Positions 41,311 through 50,636 of a DNA stretch of 64,000 nt are shown here, in pieces. Numbering within the stretch: position 1 is the stretch's first letter; the number at the start of each line of letters is the position of its first letter. Position numbers and translations under genes: made by a program. The stretch covers positions 124,001 through 188,000 of the forward strand of contig JBCBGC010000001.1 in the NCBI GenBank assembly GCA_038527215.1, in the 5' to 3' direction. The notes below the pieces were generated by a model that saw only the letters and a list, made by a program, of their open reading frames with translations, was not told the origin of the DNA and made no database searches. This DNA is from JAWPMV01 sp038527215. GTDB lineage: Bacteria; Bacteroidota; Bacteroidia; J057.

Positions 41311-42274
41311 CCATAGACTCCCCGATTTCTTTCCAGACCAGGGCGCTGGCGCCTAAAATAGCGGCATCGCTATCAGGTAAGCCTGAAGGGATTAATGCTA
41401 CCTTGTCTTTGTAGATATTCAGGAGGTTCTCCTCCATGTGCCGTTTGGTCGGCTCTAAGATCCAGTCTCCGGCCCTGGCTACCCCGCCAAAGAAAAAGAT
41501 AGCGGCAGGACTGGTGTAAGCAACGAGGTTAGAGAGGGCTTCTCCTAAAATTTTGCCTGTATATTCGAACGCATGTTGAGCGATGGGATCGCCTTTTTCC
41601 GCTGCTTCAAAGATGTGCTTGGGGGTGATTTCTTCGGGTAAAAGATGGCGAAGCTCACTATCAGCCTGGGTGGCTGCCAACTCTTCCTGAACCGTGAGGA
41701 CTACGCCCCGGGCCGAGGCATAAGTTTCCACACATCCGCGTCTCCCACAGGTACATAGTCGTCCTCCCCGAACCGCCGTAACGTGTCCAAACTCGCCCGC
41801 AAAGCCGTCATGTCCGTAAATCAATTCCCCATTGGCCAGGAAGCCACTTCCTACCCCGGTACCCAGGGTAATGATGGCAAAATCCTTGAATCCCTTAGCC
41901 GCTCCATACATTAGCTCGCCGATCGCTGCTGCATTGGCATCGTTGGTGACGATGACCGGAACCTCGAAATGTTGGTTAAATAGTTCCACCAAAGGCACGA
42001 TGCCTTTCCACACCAGATTGGGCGCTTGTTCGATGGTTCCCGTGTAATAATTACCATTGGGCGCTCCGATGCCTATTCCTTTGATCTCGACGGGAGACGC
42101 AAGGTTGGCGATCATGTCCTTAATGGCATGGCTTACTGCGGCGACATAGTCTTCTACCTGGGGATATCCAATGGTAGACATGGAAGAGGCTGCTAATAAT
42201 TCACCTTCAGGATCTACTAATCCATATTTGGTGTTGGTGCCACCAATGTCGATCCCAACTGCAATTGATTTCAT
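41300..42274 (-). CDS. ROK-family sugar kinase (glucokinase-like)
   Basis: A protein of 324 residues. The ATP-binding start GIDIGGTNTKYGLVD, catalytic VTNDANAAAIGE, ITLGTGVGSGF, and the ROK zinc motif CTCGRRGCVE are all present. It would phosphorylate glucose or an N-acetyl-hexosamine in the cytoplasm. There is no N-terminal DNA-binding domain, so it is an enzyme and not a repressor. The surrounding glycan-processing genes fit a role in sugar recovery (inference). Confidence 0.93.
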   Translation of the reverse strand: MKSIAVGIDIGGTNTKYGLVDPEGELLAASSMSTIGYPQVEDYVAAVSHAIKDMIANLASPVEIKGIGIGAPNGNYYTGTIEQAPNLVWKGIVPLVELFNQHFEVPVIVTNDANAAAIGELMYGAAKGFKDFAIITLGTGVGSGFLANGELIYGHDGFAGEFGHVTAVRGGRLCTCGRRGCVETYASARGVVLTVQEELAATQADSELRHLLPEEITPKHIFEAAEKGDPIAQHAFEYTGKILGEALSNLVAYTSPAAIFFFGGVARAGDWILEPTKRHMEENLLNIYKDKVALIPSGLPDSDAAILGASALVWKEIGESMVNF

Positions 42275-42463
42275 GAGGATTCCGAATTTGAAGCGTGCTC
42301 AGGCAAACGAGGAAAGCGCCCAAATATAGAAACTTTCTGGCAGTGACTCCCGGCTTTCTCCAAGAAATTTTGGGTCAGAAAAGCCCGGGATTTTTTCCTT
42401 TTGGCGGGGATTTCTTAGGTTGACTTTGCAAACCATATTTCTACTACGCTCAAACCTATCTAC

Positions 42464-43468
42464 ATGGCTCCAACATCCCGTCGTGACTTTTTGAAACTTG
42501 GCGCAACCGCCGCTGCCCTAAGTGCCTTCTGGCAAGCCTGCAAACCTGCTGCTTCTTCTGCTTCCTCCTCAGAAACCCCTAAGGGGCCCGTGAATAAACC
42601 GATGGTGGTTTCCACCTGGAATCATGGCCAGGCCGCTAATGCCGCAGCCTGGGAAGTCCTGGCCCAGGGAGGACGGGCCTTAGATGCTGTGGAAGCAGGC
42701 GTAAAGGTTACAGAAGCTGATCCCAAGGTTAGCACCGTGGGCATAGGAGGTCGTCCGGATCGGACCGGGGTGGTTAGCCTGGATGCCTGTATCATGGATG
42801 AAAACGGAGATTGCGGCTCGGTGGCTTTTCTGCAGAACATCAAGCATCCGATCTCCGTCGCCCGCAAAGTGATGGAAGAAACCAAGCATGTTATGCTGGT
42901 TGGAAAAGGGGCCCTGGACTTTGCTCGGGAACAGGGATTCCCAGAGGAGAATTTGTTGACCGAGGGGGCTGAGAAAGACTGGAAGGACTGGCTGAAAAAA
43001 AACGATCCCCATGCTAAAGCAGAAATCAATGTAGAAAACCATGACACCATCGGCATGGTCGCGCTCGATGCAGATGGCAATCTATCTGGGGCCTGCACCA
43101 CCAGTGGAGCCGCCTGGAAGTTGCACGGCAGGGTAGGGGATTCTCCTATCATTGGCGCTGGATTGTATGTCGACAATGAGGTGGGCGCGGCAACTGCTAC
43201 CGGATGGGGCGAAGCCGTGATCCGGGCTGTGGGCTGTTTCCTGGTGGTAGAATTTATGCGGCAGGGGCATCATCCGGAAGAGGCCTGCCGCCTGGCGGTA
43301 GAACGGGTTATTTCCAAAAATCCCGATTGGCAAGAGATCCAGGTAGGCTTCCTGGCCATAAGCAAGCAAGGAGAGTATGGAGCCTACTGTATCGCACCGG
43401 GCTTCAATTATGCCGTGAAAGATGCTTCCCATGATAATGTCTTGATCGATGGCAAAAGCAGGCTTTAA
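42464..43468 (+). CDS. Isoaspartyl peptidase / glycosylasparaginase-like Ntn hydrolase, Tat lipoprotein
   Basis: A protein of 334 residues. The N-terminus has a twin-arginine motif (SRRDFLK) and a lipobox-like FWQAC, so it is probably exported folded and lipid-anchored. The Ntn core is ENHDTIGMVALD with Thr195 as predicted autocleavage nucleophile, followed by GRVGDSPIIGAGLY and TGWGEAVIR. Relatives cleave the GlcNAc-Asn bond of glycoproteins or isoaspartyl bonds. It is 3 bp upstream of cutC. Confidence 0.9.
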   Translation: MAPTSRRDFLKLGATAAALSAFWQACKPAASSASSSETPKGPVNKPMVVSTWNHGQAANAAAWEVLAQGGRALDAVEAGVKVTEADPKVSTVGIGGRPDRTGVVSLDACIMDENGDCGSVAFLQNIKHPISVARKVMEETKHVMLVGKGALDFAREQGFPEENLLTEGAEKDWKDWLKKNDPHAKAEINVENHDTIGMVALDADGNLSGACTTSGAAWKLHGRVGDSPIIGAGLYVDNEVGAATATGWGEAVIRAVGCFLVVEFMRQGHHPEEACRLAVERVISKNPDWQEIQVGFLAISKQGEYGAYCIAPGFNYAVKDASHDNVLIDGKSRL

Positions 43469-43471
43469 CCC

Positions 43472-44212
43472 ATGGCAATAACCCTGGAAATATGCATTGA
43501 CAGCGTGGCTTCTGCCCTGGCGGCAGAGCGGGGAGGCGCCCATCGTCTCGAACTCTGTGACAACCTGATCGAGGGAGGGACGACCCCTAGTGTGGGGATG
43601 GTGGAGAGTTGCCTGGAAGCCTCTACTTTACCCTTGATGGTGATGATCAGACCCCGAGGTGGGAATTTTGTGTTTGATCGGTGGGAAAAAGCCGCTATGC
43701 TGGCAGATATTAAAGCCTTGAAGCATACGGGCATTGCTGGCTTGGTCATCGGAGCGCTGAATGAAAAAAGTGAATTGGACGGGGATTTCTGCCAGGAAAT
43801 GATCGATCTGGCGGGTCATCTATCCCTAACTTTTCATCGCGCCATAGACGTGGTGCCGGAACCCCTAACGGTGCTGGACCAGTTGGTGGAATGGAAAATC
43901 GACCGGGTACTCAGCTCGGGGCAGGCGGTTAGCGCCTGGGAAGGCCGGCATACCTTGCGACAGTGGGTAGACCATGTCGGATCAGCCATGGGCATTATGG
44001 CCGGAGCAGGCTTGAATCGGACGATCGCCAAAGCCCTGGTGGAAGAGACCGGCGTAAACCAAATTCATGGTTCCGCCAGCCAATGGGTGCCTGCCATAGG
44101 CCATCCTCAGGATAGTGGGGTGTATTTTGGCCCACCAGGAAGGCAGGAGTACGCCCAGAAAATTACCCAGGAGGAGGAAGTTAAAGCCATCCTCCAGGCC
44201 CTCAAGACCTAA
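43472..44212 (+). CDS. cutC: CutC family protein
   Basis: A protein of 246 residues with a TIM-barrel pattern: LEICIDSVASALAAERGGAH, RLELCDNL, MIRPRGG, LSFHRAIDV-like TFHRAIDVVPE and IMAGAGLNR. CutC was named for copper homeostasis in E. coli, but its molecular activity is uncertain. The gene follows the glycosylasparaginase-like gene by 3 bp, so translational coupling is possible and a role in sugar or glycan metabolism should be kept open. Confidence 0.92.
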   Translation: MAITLEICIDSVASALAAERGGAHRLELCDNLIEGGTTPSVGMVESCLEASTLPLMVMIRPRGGNFVFDRWEKAAMLADIKALKHTGIAGLVIGALNEKSELDGDFCQEMIDLAGHLSLTFHRAIDVVPEPLTVLDQLVEWKIDRVLSSGQAVSAWEGRHTLRQWVDHVGSAMGIMAGAGLNRTIAKALVEETGVNQIHGSASQWVPAIGHPQDSGVYFGPPGRQEYAQKITQEEEVKAILQALKT

Positions 44213-44239
44213 AAAGTTCATCCCTAAGCTTCTTATGCC

Positions 44240-46459
44240 ATGATCAAAAATATACTATGGGCTTGCCTGCTAAGCACCCTGACTTATTCCCTTTCCGGGC
44301 AAGATACCAGGGATCTCCTGCAGGGAATCCTGGCCTATCAGTTTCGGGCCTTTGAAACGTCTGCTATCCCCGCAGCCGAGGCAGATTGGTTGGTCCATAA
44401 CCTCTCGAATAAGCCGACCCTTTCCCGGCTGGATGAACGTACCCTGGTGCTCCACAATGGCTTGGTTAGCCGAACTTTTTGGCTAGGCGAGAACCTGGCT
44501 TGTACCAGCATAAAAAACCTGCGATCCGAAGAGGAATATCTCCGGGCGGTCAAACCTGAAGCCTGGCTCATGATCGATTCTGTCAGCTATCCGGTGGGCG
44601 GATTAATCGGGCAACCTGAGCGGGGGTATTTACGGCCCGATTGGCTTTCTGCCATGAAGCGGGAGGATAGCGCCTTTCATTTGGTCAGTATAGAGAGCCA
44701 GGCCCTAAAACCACATATCCCCTGGAAAAAGCGCCGCTGGACCCCCAAAACCCAATGGAAGCAACAAGGCCTGGAAGTCATTTTCACTTACCAGCATCAT
44801 CAGTCAGCCTTAGCGGGCATAAAGGTAGCGGTGCATTATCAGCTCTTTGCAGGCCTTCCGCTCATCGCTAAGTGGATAGAGGTCGATAACCAAAGTCCCA
44901 AGCGGATACACCTCAATCATTTCGCAAGTGAAGTACTGGCCTTTCATGAACAGAACAATTATGTAGACAACCCCGACCAGTGGGATAAGCCCCGCTTTCA
45001 CCTGGAAAATGACTATGCCTTTGGGGGCTTTACCTATGCTGAATCAGACCAGGCCATCAGTTGGGAAAGCGACCCGGAATATACCTCTCAGGTAAATTGG
45101 GACCGATTAACCCCTGTCTTGCTGAAAAGCCAACCCCATCGGGGGCCTGAAATGGCCCTTTTGCCCGGAGCCACCTTCACTTCTTTCCGTACCTACTTTC
45201 TCGCCTTGGATGGCACGGACCGGGAACGGAATAGTTTGAGTCTGCGGAAAATGTACCGTACGCTGGCTCCCTGGGCTACTGAGAACCCCATTTTTTTACA
45301 CCTCACCAGTACGGATCCGGAACAGGTCAAAACGGCCATCGATCAGTGTGCGGAGGTAGGCTACGAAATGGTGATTTTAAGTTTTGGGAGTGGCTTGAAT
45401 ATGGAGGATGTTAGGGAAGAAAATGTGAAAAAATTCAAAGAACTGACAGATTACGCTCGCTCCAAAGGCATTGAGCTAGGTGGATATTCTCTTTTTTCCA
45501 GCCGCACCATCCATCCCGAAACGGATGTCATAGATATCAAGACCGGCCAGCCTGGTGGGGCTAAGTTTGGGGGGCATGCGCCCTGCCTGGCCAGCCAATG
45601 GGGCTTGGATTATCTGGCGAAGCTCCGGCAGTTCCTGGCTCAAACGGGCTTTAGTCTCTTAGAGCATGACGGACCCTATCCAGGGGATTTTTGTGCCTCA
45701 AAGTCCCATCCTGGACATGCGGGCTACGGCGATTCTCAGTGGCAACAATGGCAACTTACCCGGGACTTTTACCAATACCTTCGCAGTGAGGGCATCTATA
45801 CCAACATCCCTGATTTTTATCTACTAGCGGGTTCGAATAAGGTCGGCATAGGCTACCGGGAAGTGAACTGGTCGCTTCCCCGAGCCCAACAACTCATGCT
45901 GGGACGTCAGAATATTTATGATGGGACCTGGACCCGGACCCCAAGTATGGGCTGGACCTTTGTGCCGCTGACGGAGTACCATGGAGGAGGGGCCGCCGCT
46001 ACCCTGGAACCTCTGGAAGACCATTTAGCGGATTATGCCGCCCATATGACCCAAAACTACGGCAGCGGGGTACAAGCCTGTTATCGAGGGCCCAGGCTAT
46101 ATGATAGCCCCAAAACCATGGCGGTGGTCAAAGCGCAGATTGACCACTATAAAGCCTACAGGGATATCCTGAATGCAGATATCATTCATCTTCGCCGACC
46201 GGATGGGAGGGATTGGGATGGTATTATGCACGTGGACCCTCAACTCGAATGGAAGGCTTACGCCTTGCTGTTTAACCCTACCGATCAGCCCATTCAGAAA
46301 AACATCAGCTTGCCGCTCTACTATGCGGGCCTGAATGACTTTGTGTCTGTTTCCCTCGAAGGAGCCCCGCCGGTGGTAGGAAAACTCAATCGTGCCTATG
46401 AGTTGGTCTGGGAAGTCAAAATCCCCGCCGGTGGGCATACCTGGCTCCTGATTAAGTAG
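44240..46459 (+). CDS. Secreted glycoside hydrolase, alpha-galactosidase-like (clan GH-D)
   Basis: A protein of 739 residues with a signal peptide (LLSTLTYSLSGQ). An N-terminal beta-sandwich (about 30-340) precedes a TIM barrel. The barrel has EMVILSFGSGLNMED, LGGYSLFSSR and LLEHDGPYPGD, whose Asp fits the position of the catalytic nucleophile in clan GH-D. GYREVNWSLPRAQQ and a C-terminal beta domain follow. The exact sugar is unknown. It is the third plus-strand gene of the glycan cluster, 27 bp after cutC. Confidence 0.8.
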   Translation: MIKNILWACLLSTLTYSLSGQDTRDLLQGILAYQFRAFETSAIPAAEADWLVHNLSNKPTLSRLDERTLVLHNGLVSRTFWLGENLACTSIKNLRSEEEYLRAVKPEAWLMIDSVSYPVGGLIGQPERGYLRPDWLSAMKREDSAFHLVSIESQALKPHIPWKKRRWTPKTQWKQQGLEVIFTYQHHQSALAGIKVAVHYQLFAGLPLIAKWIEVDNQSPKRIHLNHFASEVLAFHEQNNYVDNPDQWDKPRFHLENDYAFGGFTYAESDQAISWESDPEYTSQVNWDRLTPVLLKSQPHRGPEMALLPGATFTSFRTYFLALDGTDRERNSLSLRKMYRTLAPWATENPIFLHLTSTDPEQVKTAIDQCAEVGYEMVILSFGSGLNMEDVREENVKKFKELTDYARSKGIELGGYSLFSSRTIHPETDVIDIKTGQPGGAKFGGHAPCLASQWGLDYLAKLRQFLAQTGFSLLEHDGPYPGDFCASKSHPGHAGYGDSQWQQWQLTRDFYQYLRSEGIYTNIPDFYLLAGSNKVGIGYREVNWSLPRAQQLMLGRQNIYDGTWTRTPSMGWTFVPLTEYHGGGAAATLEPLEDHLADYAAHMTQNYGSGVQACYRGPRLYDSPKTMAVVKAQIDHYKAYRDILNADIIHLRRPDGRDWDGIMHVDPQLEWKAYALLFNPTDQPIQKNISLPLYYAGLNDFVSVSLEGAPPVVGKLNRAYELVWEVKIPAGGHTWLLIK

Positions 46460-46518
46460 CAACATGTAAGCTGAAATTAGTTCGATGATTTGGCATTCTT
46501 ACGCAAGTGAACTATTTT

Positions 46519-46534
46519 GTCACCACTTGGTAAC
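46519..46534. promoter_or_regulatory. TetR operator candidate 1 (own gene)
   Basis: GTCACC-acTT-GGTAAC, an imperfect inverted repeat GTNACC-N4-GGTNAC, flanked by T and A runs. It lies 13 bp upstream of the tetR-family start codon, the place for autoregulation. Confidence 0.75.
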
Positions 46535-46547
46535 AAAAAACAAGCAC

Positions 46548-47213
46548 ATGCCTGAAATCGACACGCCTCCCGCCAAATCCCGCCGTAATAAAGAACAAAC
46601 CAAACAAAAGCTCATTGATGCTGTAGGTCGATTGCTTTGTGATAAAGGCTGTCAGTCAGTAGGTATCAATAGCGTGGCCCGGGAAGCCGGGGTAGACAAG
46701 GCCCTGATCTATCGCTATTTCAAAGATCTGAACGGATTGCTGCGGGCTTATACGCAGCAAAAAGACTTCTGGATTAAGAAAGGGGATGAAGTAGATATCA
46801 GTACTTTGCCCACTACTGAGTTAGAGCAAACCGCCAAAAATTTCTACCAGGAATTCTTCACGGATTTTTGGGATAATTGTGAAGTGCTGGAACTGCTGAA
46901 GTGGGAGTTGATGGGCAAAAACGGGGCCTCCGATATCATTGCTGAAGAGAGAGGCCTGAATGCCGAAAGATGGATCGAACGGATCCAGAAAGTATGGCAC
47001 CCTGCCGGTATTGATACGGCTGCCATGCTATCCTTAATCAATGGTGGCTTATACTTCCTGGCCATGCATGCCAAAATGCATCAAAAATACGATACGATCG
47101 ATCTGGGAACCGATCAAGGCCGGGAGCGTATCCAGGACACCGTAGAGCAATTGCTCACCATGATCTTCCATTGCGCAGACCACCTGCCGCCTAAAGAAGT
47201 GAACGATAATTAA
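46548..47213 (+). CDS. TetR-family transcriptional regulator
   Basis: A protein of 221 residues from the ATG at 46548. The N-terminal helix-turn-helix reads KQKLIDAVGRLLCDKGCQSV, then INSVAREAGVDKALIYRYFK, with the usual TetR consensus. The C-terminal all-helical ligand domain has ELLKWELMGKNGAS and a helix ending LAMHAKMHQ. The upstream in-frame extension contains the operator and is not translated. Four copies of a shared inverted repeat surround this gene and the two RNA genes downstream. It is followed by a GGCTTAA/TTAAGCC hairpin. Confidence 0.92.
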   Translation: MPEIDTPPAKSRRNKEQTKQKLIDAVGRLLCDKGCQSVGINSVAREAGVDKALIYRYFKDLNGLLRAYTQQKDFWIKKGDEVDISTLPTTELEQTAKNFYQEFFTDFWDNCEVLELLKWELMGKNGASDIIAEERGLNAERWIERIQKVWHPAGIDTAAMLSLINGGLYFLAMHAKMHQKYDTIDLGTDQGRERIQDTVEQLLTMIFHCADHLPPKEVNDN

Positions 47214-47472
47214 TTCCCGTTTGCAGACTGACCATGGCCACTGGCCGGGTTTTCAAGGAAATAGCTGTTTTCTAAAAAAACATTTTTTAGGCTTAAGCGT
47301 TTGATATTAAGCCTTTTAAGAAAGTAGGGTGTCACGCTTGACGCATCCTTTGGGTTATTTTTTTGTCTCTAATGTGACCCCTTATTTTTTCCTTCGTCTC
47401 AATGAAACTTTCCATTTTGGAATAAATTGAGTTCTTGAAAAAAAAGGCAACGGATTGTAACCTCAGGATTAT

Positions 47473-47488
47473 GTCACCGTATAGTGAT
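47473..47488. promoter_or_regulatory. TetR operator candidate 2
   Basis: GTCACC-GTAT-AGTGAT, the weakest match to the GTNACC-N4-GGTNAC pattern, 25 bp upstream of operator 3. Confidence 0.5.
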
Positions 47489-47497
47489 ATGTAGGAT

Positions 47498-47513
47498 GTC
47501 ACCAAGTGGTTAC
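47498..47513. promoter_or_regulatory. TetR operator candidate 3 (before RNA A)
   Basis: GTCACC-AAGT-GGTTAC, a strong match, about 40 bp before the presumed start of small RNA A. Confidence 0.75.
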
Positions 47514-47554
47514 AAGCCTTAATAAAGAAGAAACGTTCTCTAAAATATAACATG

Positions 47555-47708
47555 TGCTGAGGAGTGGACGAGGGCGCTCTGCCGAGTGAGTAGGAGTAGT
47601 TGTACGGTAGATGGCAGAGCCGTGAGATGGAGAGGAGACAGGGGTTATGGTGATTAATGTGGTTAGCTGTTACCTGCCCATCCCTCCCGGGATGTGGCAG
47701 GTATTTTT
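47555..47708 (+). ncRNA. Small RNA candidate A
   Basis: A 5' helix pairs GCTCTGCC (47576-47583) with GGCAGAGC (47613-47620) around a 29-nt purine-rich loop starting GAGTGAGT. A 23-nt box (47648-47670, core GATTAATGTGGTTAGC) is identical in RNA B. The terminator is TACCTGCC-CATCCC-tccc-GGGATG-t-GGCAGGTA with five T. No reading frame of note. The 5' end is estimated from operator distance. Confidence 0.75.
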
Positions 47709-47757
47709 AAGCAATTTACTGCTGCATGCATAACAAATCTTAACGAAATGTTAAAAT

Positions 47758-47773
47758 GTCACCAACTAGTAAC
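47758..47773. promoter_or_regulatory. TetR operator candidate 4 (before RNA B)
   Basis: GTCACC-AACT-AGTAAC, a strong match lying about 35 bp before the presumed start of small RNA B, the same layout as before RNA A. Confidence 0.7.
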
Positions 47774-47799
47774 ATAATGTAGCCGAAGGCGTTTATATA

Positions 47800-47944
47800 C
47801 AAAGAGTAAGGAAAATTTCTAAGTAGAGTAAGTGAGCACGTAAGTAGTGGAGACTTAGAAATAGTGAGTTAGGAGAAGTGGTGATTAATGTGGTTAGCTG
47901 TGGCCTGCCCATCCCTCCCGGGGTGGAGCAGGCCTTCCTTTTTG
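47800..47944 (+). ncRNA. Small RNA candidate B
   Basis: Same architecture as RNA A. The 5' helix ATTTCTAAGT (47815-47824) with ACTTAGAAAT (47853-47862) has a different sequence but encloses a similar 28-nt loop (AGAGTAAGTGAG). The identical 23-nt box is at 47879-47901. The terminator is GGCCTGC-cCATCCC-tccc-GGGGTG-ga-GCAGGCC with a T-rich tail; compared with RNA A, TA/TA at the base became GG/CC, a compensatory change. Confidence 0.75.
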
Positions 47945-47966
47945 GGTCACATTTGGATCCGTTGCT

Positions 47967-49577
47967 TTATGGTAATTGTGGACCAGCAGCCACGATCTCA
48001 GGCTGGACATTGTCAGCAAAGGCGTTAAAATTTTCCTGAAACAATCCTACCAACTTATTCCGGGTTTCAAAAAAGGCTAGTTCATCCTGCCAGGTGCGCC
48101 ATGGGAGAAGAATATCCGCGGGCACGCCTGGGCATTCGGTAGGGATCTGAAACCCAAAAGCTGGTTCTTCTACGGTGGGCACGCCCTCAAAAGCTCCCTG
48201 ATGGATAGCGTCTATCATGGCTCGGGTGTAGCGTAACTTGACGCGGGAACCCACCCCATAAGGTCCGCCGGTCCATCCGGTATTGACGAACCATGCCTGA
48301 GCGCCTGTCTCGGCCAGTTTTTGCGCCAAAAGCTGCGCATAGCGATTGGGATGCCACATCATGAAAGCTGCCCCAAAGCAAGCAGAGAAGGTGGCTTCAG
48401 GTTCGGTAACCCCCATTTCTGTCCCGGCAACTTTAGCGGTGTAGCCAGAAATAAAATGATAGCTCGCCTGTTCGGGCGTTAGTTTGCTCACTGGCGGCAG
48501 CACCCCAAAGGCATCACAGGTCAGGAAAATGATGTTTTTGGGCTGGGCAGCGGTACAGGGAATCTGGACCTTTTCCATGAATTGGATAGGGTAGGAGGCC
48601 CGGGTGTTTTGGGTGATAGAGGTATCTGCATAGTCCACTACCCGCGTACCAGGATCGTAGATGACATTTTCCAGAACCGTCCCGAATTGAATGGCTTGAT
48701 AAATCTCCGGTTCATTTTCCGGAGAAAGATCAATGGCTTTAGCATAACATCCTCCTTCTATGTTAAATATTCCTTCATCCGTCCAGCAGTGCTCGTCGTC
48801 CCCAATCAGTTTGCGTTTGGGATCAGCACTGAGGGTAGTCTTGCCGGTTCCGGAAAGCCCAAATAATACCGATACATCTCCTTGTTCGCCTACGGTAGCG
48901 GAGCAATGCATCGGCAATACCTCCTGCATCGGCATCAGGTAATTCATCAGGGAAAAAATCCCCTTTTTCATTTCGCCTGCATACTCCGTGCCCAGGATGA
49001 CCATTTCTCTGCGGGCCAGGTTGACATCAATGCTGGTTTTGGAGGTCATTTCCGGGGTATGGCTATTGGCTGGAAAGGCCCCGGCATTGAAAATCACGTA
49101 GTCTGGCTCTCCAAAGTCGGCCAGTTCCGCTTCGGTAGGCATGATGAGCATGTTCTGCATGAACAAGGCATGATACGCCCGGGTACAGACGATGCGCACC
49201 TTGAGCTGGTAAGCCGGATCCCAACCCGCGAAAGCATCTACGACATAGAGGCGCTCTCGGGTATTGAGGTAATCCATGGCCCGTTCGCGGTTGATCGCGT
49301 AGACCTGCTCATCCAGTTCGATATTGATATCACCCCAGTCGATGTTAGCCTCAGAATCAGGCTGGCGAACGATTCTTTTGTCTTTAGGGCTTCGGCCGGT
49401 TTTTTCGCCCGAATACACCAGTAAAGCGCCGGTATCCGAGATGGCTGATCCTTTTTCTGTCCGGAGCGCCCATTCATACAGGGCAGCTACGCTGCTGTTT
49501 CTCAGGATTTCGGATACTTGCAGACCATACATCTTTAAGTCGAAGGTAGAAGGAGAAGAAATTGTTTGCGGCATCAT
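47967..49577 (-). CDS. pckA: Phosphoenolpyruvate carboxykinase (ATP)
   Basis: A protein of 536 residues, normal for the family. Seen are the substrate loop YSGEKTGRSPKDKRIV, the kinase motif GLSGTGKTTLSADPKR, the metal-binding LIGDDEHCW and TGWTGGPYGVGSR. It makes phosphoenolpyruvate from oxaloacetate with ATP, the entry step of gluconeogenesis. The start MMPQTI could equally be one residue later. Its 3' end faces the small-RNA region. Confidence 0.97.
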   Translation of the reverse strand: MMPQTISSPSTFDLKMYGLQVSEILRNSSVAALYEWALRTEKGSAISDTGALLVYSGEKTGRSPKDKRIVRQPDSEANIDWGDINIELDEQVYAINRERAMDYLNTRERLYVVDAFAGWDPAYQLKVRIVCTRAYHALFMQNMLIMPTEAELADFGEPDYVIFNAGAFPANSHTPEMTSKTSIDVNLARREMVILGTEYAGEMKKGIFSLMNYLMPMQEVLPMHCSATVGEQGDVSVLFGLSGTGKTTLSADPKRKLIGDDEHCWTDEGIFNIEGGCYAKAIDLSPENEPEIYQAIQFGTVLENVIYDPGTRVVDYADTSITQNTRASYPIQFMEKVQIPCTAAQPKNIIFLTCDAFGVLPPVSKLTPEQASYHFISGYTAKVAGTEMGVTEPEATFSACFGAAFMMWHPNRYAQLLAQKLAETGAQAWFVNTGWTGGPYGVGSRVKLRYTRAMIDAIHQGAFEGVPTVEEPAFGFQIPTECPGVPADILLPWRTWQDELAFFETRNKLVGLFQENFNAFADNVQPEIVAAGPQLP

Positions 49578-49742
49578 AGGATAAGTGTTGGCTTGAAACT
49601 TATCCTAAGAAAGGCTTACCGCTCCTGGGAAATACTGACAAATCCCATGTCAGGAGATGATTTTTGTTCCTGGGCAGTTTGGAGTGGCAAACCTTACTTA
49701 TGTTACCTACTCACTTCCCTTTTTTCTAGAAACCCAAAGCTA

Positions 49743-50543
49743 CTAGATCTCCATTTCCATTTCATATTGGTTGATGGGATTTTCCAGGCCCGCTGCCTGG
49801 AAATGCTGATTGAGGTCCACTCTTTCCTCCCAGATATTGTTGAATTTAATGACCTCGTGGTGGCTTCCAAGGGCTGAAAGGACTGCTGGCAACTGATTTG
49901 CTTGGGCTTCCAGATGAAAGAGTTGGCCATTGAGCGGATCGGATACATAATAGCCCAGAGGCTTTTCCTGTGGCCCAACCTGCCAGGTTTCCAACTGGGA
50001 GGCTTGCAGATGTAGGGCTGCGGGCAGATGGTCCCATCCATAGTGGGTTTCCAGTTGAACGCTCGCCATCTCCACTTGCTGTAAGGCCGGCGCATCTGGT
50101 CCGGTTGGCAGGCTGCCTTTGTAGCAGTATAGAGAGCGTTTGATCCGAAACCCTATCCGCTCATACACCCGGATAGCCCGATGATTGGCTTGTATGACTT
50201 CTAATTCACAGCGCTCAATGCCTGAACGCTTAAAAGCCGGGATAGCCGCGGCATACATGTGATCTACCCATCCCTTTCCCCGGGCGGCTGGAACGACCCC
50301 GGTGCCGGTATTGAAGGCAGTGAGTTGCCCATCGCGCCTATCCACCCCGATCATCATAAAGGCAATTAATCTATCCGCCTCAAACACGCCCCAGGAATGA
50401 GCCATATCCACTCGGGCGGCCCGCCACCTTCTTTCCCAATAAGCCACTTTTGTAGGCATGGGGACGAAATAGCCTTCAAACGCCTCCAGAAGGCAGGCAA
50501 CGATTTCTGGTACTGGGGTGCTGGATAAGGGCTGTATGTTCAT
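49743..50543 (-). CDS. GNAT acetyltransferase
   Basis: A protein of 266 residues from the ATG at 50543. Residues 1-130 form a GNAT domain with GTGVVPAARGKGWVDHMYAA as the acetyl-CoA loop and VIQANHRAIRVYERIGFRIK as the last strands. The C-terminal 130 residues look like a second, degenerate GNAT-like domain (RSLYCYKGSLP, then HGDHLPA-like strands). The substrate is unknown. Starting at 50648 would overlap the divergent methyltransferase promoter and start. Confidence 0.85.
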   Translation of the reverse strand: MNIQPLSSTPVPEIVACLLEAFEGYFVPMPTKVAYWERRWRAARVDMAHSWGVFEADRLIAFMMIGVDRRDGQLTAFNTGTGVVPAARGKGWVDHMYAAAIPAFKRSGIERCELEVIQANHRAIRVYERIGFRIKRSLYCYKGSLPTGPDAPALQQVEMASVQLETHYGWDHLPAALHLQASQLETWQVGPQEKPLGYYVSDPLNGQLFHLEAQANQLPAVLSALGSHHEVIKFNNIWEERVDLNQHFQAAGLENPINQYEMEMEI

Positions 50544-50636
50544 AAGAGAAAGGTAAGACTTGCCCAAAAGGCAAGCAAACTTTGGGGCGTAAAGCCAGCA
50601 TCCTACCTTTGACTTTTGCTCTCCAACTCCTTCGGT

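Larger units (their letters stand above)
47214..47966. other. Regulatory RNA region downstream of the TetR gene
   Basis: 750 bp without a convincing protein gene. It holds a hairpin (47290-47314) after the TetR gene, three operators and two paralogous small-RNA candidates pointing to the 3' end of pckA. A 73-codon minus-strand frame at 47332-47553 overlaps the operators and has implausible composition. Confidence 0.75.

Noticed and set aside
47332..47553. 73-codon minus-strand frame
   Set aside because: It overlaps operators and the RNA A promoter region and has Phe/Lys-rich composition typical of AT-rich noncoding DNA.
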